Position numbers and translations under genes: made by a program. From the NCBI GenBank assembly GCA_028275425.1, contig JAPWUT010000129.1:1-5323 (forward strand): a stretch of DNA of 5,323 bases, read 5' to 3'. Every line of letters begins with the position of its first letter. Within the stretch, counting starts at the first letter, position 1. Under the pieces are notes generated by a model. The model was not told the origin of the DNA. It worked only from the letters and a program-made list of their open reading frames with translations, and searched no databases. Positions 4,580 to 5,323 of the stretch are shown piece by piece. Origin of the DNA: Anaerolineae bacterium (GTDB lineage: Bacteria > Chloroflexota > Anaerolineae > SpSt-600).

Positions 4580-5322
4580 TCGGATTTCCTAGTTGTACTC
4601 AATAATTCCGTGTACAGACCAAGATACTGCTCCACAACTCGCTCCACTGCAAAATGCTGGACCACACGCGCCCGGCCGGCCTGCCCCATCCGCCGGCGCA
4701 AGGCGGGGTCCTCCACCAGTTTCTGGATTGCCCGAACCAGTTCATCCACGTTCCGGGGCGCTACCAGGAACCCGGTCTCTCCGGCGACGACGGCCTCCCG
4801 GCACCCCGGCACATCCGTCGCCACCACCGGCAATCCCATCGCCATCGCTTCCAGCACCGTAACGGGTACTCCCTCTCTATAATAAGAAGGAAGCACAAAA
4901 ATATCCGTTATAGCCAGCCAGGGGATGACATCGTTCTGCCACCCAGGGGCCAGAACGAGGCCTCGCCGGACGTAGGCCTCGATTTCCTCCCAGGTCAGCG
5001 AGTCTAAGTTCCCGGGATCGGGCTCGCCGATCAGCACGAAGCGGGCCTTCCCGTTCAGGCGCTCTGCTGCCTGCAAGAATTCCCGAACCCCTTTGGGGGC
5101 GATCAGCCGCGCGATCATCGTCACCACAACCGTCTCGGGCGGGAGGCCCTGCTCCCGGCGCAGCCTCTGACGTTCCTCCGGGGAGAAACGATTAGGCGAG
5201 AATGCCTTAACATCTATGCCTGCGCTCACGATCAGCCGGGCCTGCTCCGGGCGGCAAAGTTTCTGGCTCAGGTAGTAACTCTGGTCATCCGGATTCAGAA
5301 AGATAATTGCATCCGCCGCCCG
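4576..5322 (-). CDS. Family-4 glycosyltransferase, C-terminal 248 residues (5' end outside window)
   Basis: The reading frame is open to the right edge (RAADAIIFLNPDDQSYYLSQ...), so the N-terminal acceptor domain is missing and the internal GTG at 5229 is not the real start. The visible part is the nucleotide-sugar-binding half of a GT-B enzyme of the GT4/CapM type: LIVSAGIDVKAFSP (linker into the second domain), VVTMIARLIAPKGVREFLQA with the phosphate-binding Arg and Lys, FVLIGEPDPGN, VIPWLAITDIFVLPSYY, then the signature EGVPVTVLEAMAMGLPVVAT, whose two Glu are the E-x7-E retaining motif, and ETGFLVAP. It would add a sugar to the lipid-linked chain on the cytoplasmic side. It ends in TGA within GTGA shared with the start of the sugar transferase, so the two are translationally coupled. 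Donor and acceptor unknown. Confidence 0.93.
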   Translation of the reverse strand, partial: RAADAIIFLNPDDQSYYLSQKLCRPEQARLIVSAGIDVKAFSPNRFSPEERQRLRREQGLPPETVVVTMIARLIAPKGVREFLQAAERLNGKARFVLIGEPDPGNLDSLTWEEIEAYVRRGLVLAPGWQNDVIPWLAITDIFVLPSYYREGVPVTVLEAMAMGLPVVATDVPGCREAVVAGETGFLVAPRNVDELVRAIQKLVEDPALRRRMGQAGRARVVQHFAVERVVEQYLGLYTELLSTTRKSE

Positions 5323-5323
5323 C

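Noticed and set aside
3128..4882. 584-codon open frame on the plus strand
   Set aside because: It is antisense to the sugar transferase and GT4 genes, rich in His/Asp/Gly/Gln without any family motif, and lies opposite two strongly recognisable proteins. A by-product of high G+C.

Overview
All supportable genes lie on the minus strand, so transcription runs from high to low coordinates. The core is part of a surface or exopolysaccharide cluster: a family-4 glycosyltransferase (entering from the right edge), a polyprenyl-phosphate sugar-1-phosphate transferase that would start repeat-unit synthesis, and an O-antigen ligase/Wzy-type membrane protein. G+C is high outside the small accessory genes. 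The combination of this cluster with UPF0175/DUF3368 and DUF433/DUF5615 toxin-antitoxin families suggests a Chloroflexota-like or other thermophile/environmental bacterium, possibly a metagenome contig. That assignment is an inference from gene style, not from a marker gene.

Layout from right to left. 5322-4576: C-terminal 248 residues of a GT4 glycosyltransferase, sharing a GTGA stop/start overlap with the next gene. 4579-3053: complete 508-residue sugar transferase, carrying an in-frame extra block that coincides with a period-7 inverted repeat. 3032-3002: strong stem-loop. 2985-1947: about 1 kb of broken small genes: the first ~32 codons of an NAD-dependent epimerase/dehydratase, a UPF0175 antitoxin with an atypical N terminus, an N-terminal third of a DUF3368 PIN-like toxin without a start codon, an 85-residue hypothetical protein, a DUF433 antitoxin cut by an amber codon, and 12 codons of a DUF5615 toxin. 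1883-490: O-antigen ligase split by a single-base frameshift at a G5 tract. 454-80 and 59-1: two tandem copies of a small coiled-coil protein with a C-terminal membrane anchor, the second cut by the window edge.

The polysaccharide genes would act in sequence: sugar-1-phosphate loaded on a lipid carrier, further sugars added by GT4 enzymes, then polymerisation or ligation by the Wzy/WaaL-type protein. The middle kilobase reads as a scar between them, made of two decayed toxin-antitoxin pairs and an epimerase stub. Both toxins are lost while the antitoxin reading frames are largely kept. The most notable observations are this toxin-antitoxin graveyard, the heptad-repeat palindrome inside the sugar transferase, the ligase frameshift, and the tandem coiled-coil genes whose mutual similarity fixes their start codons.
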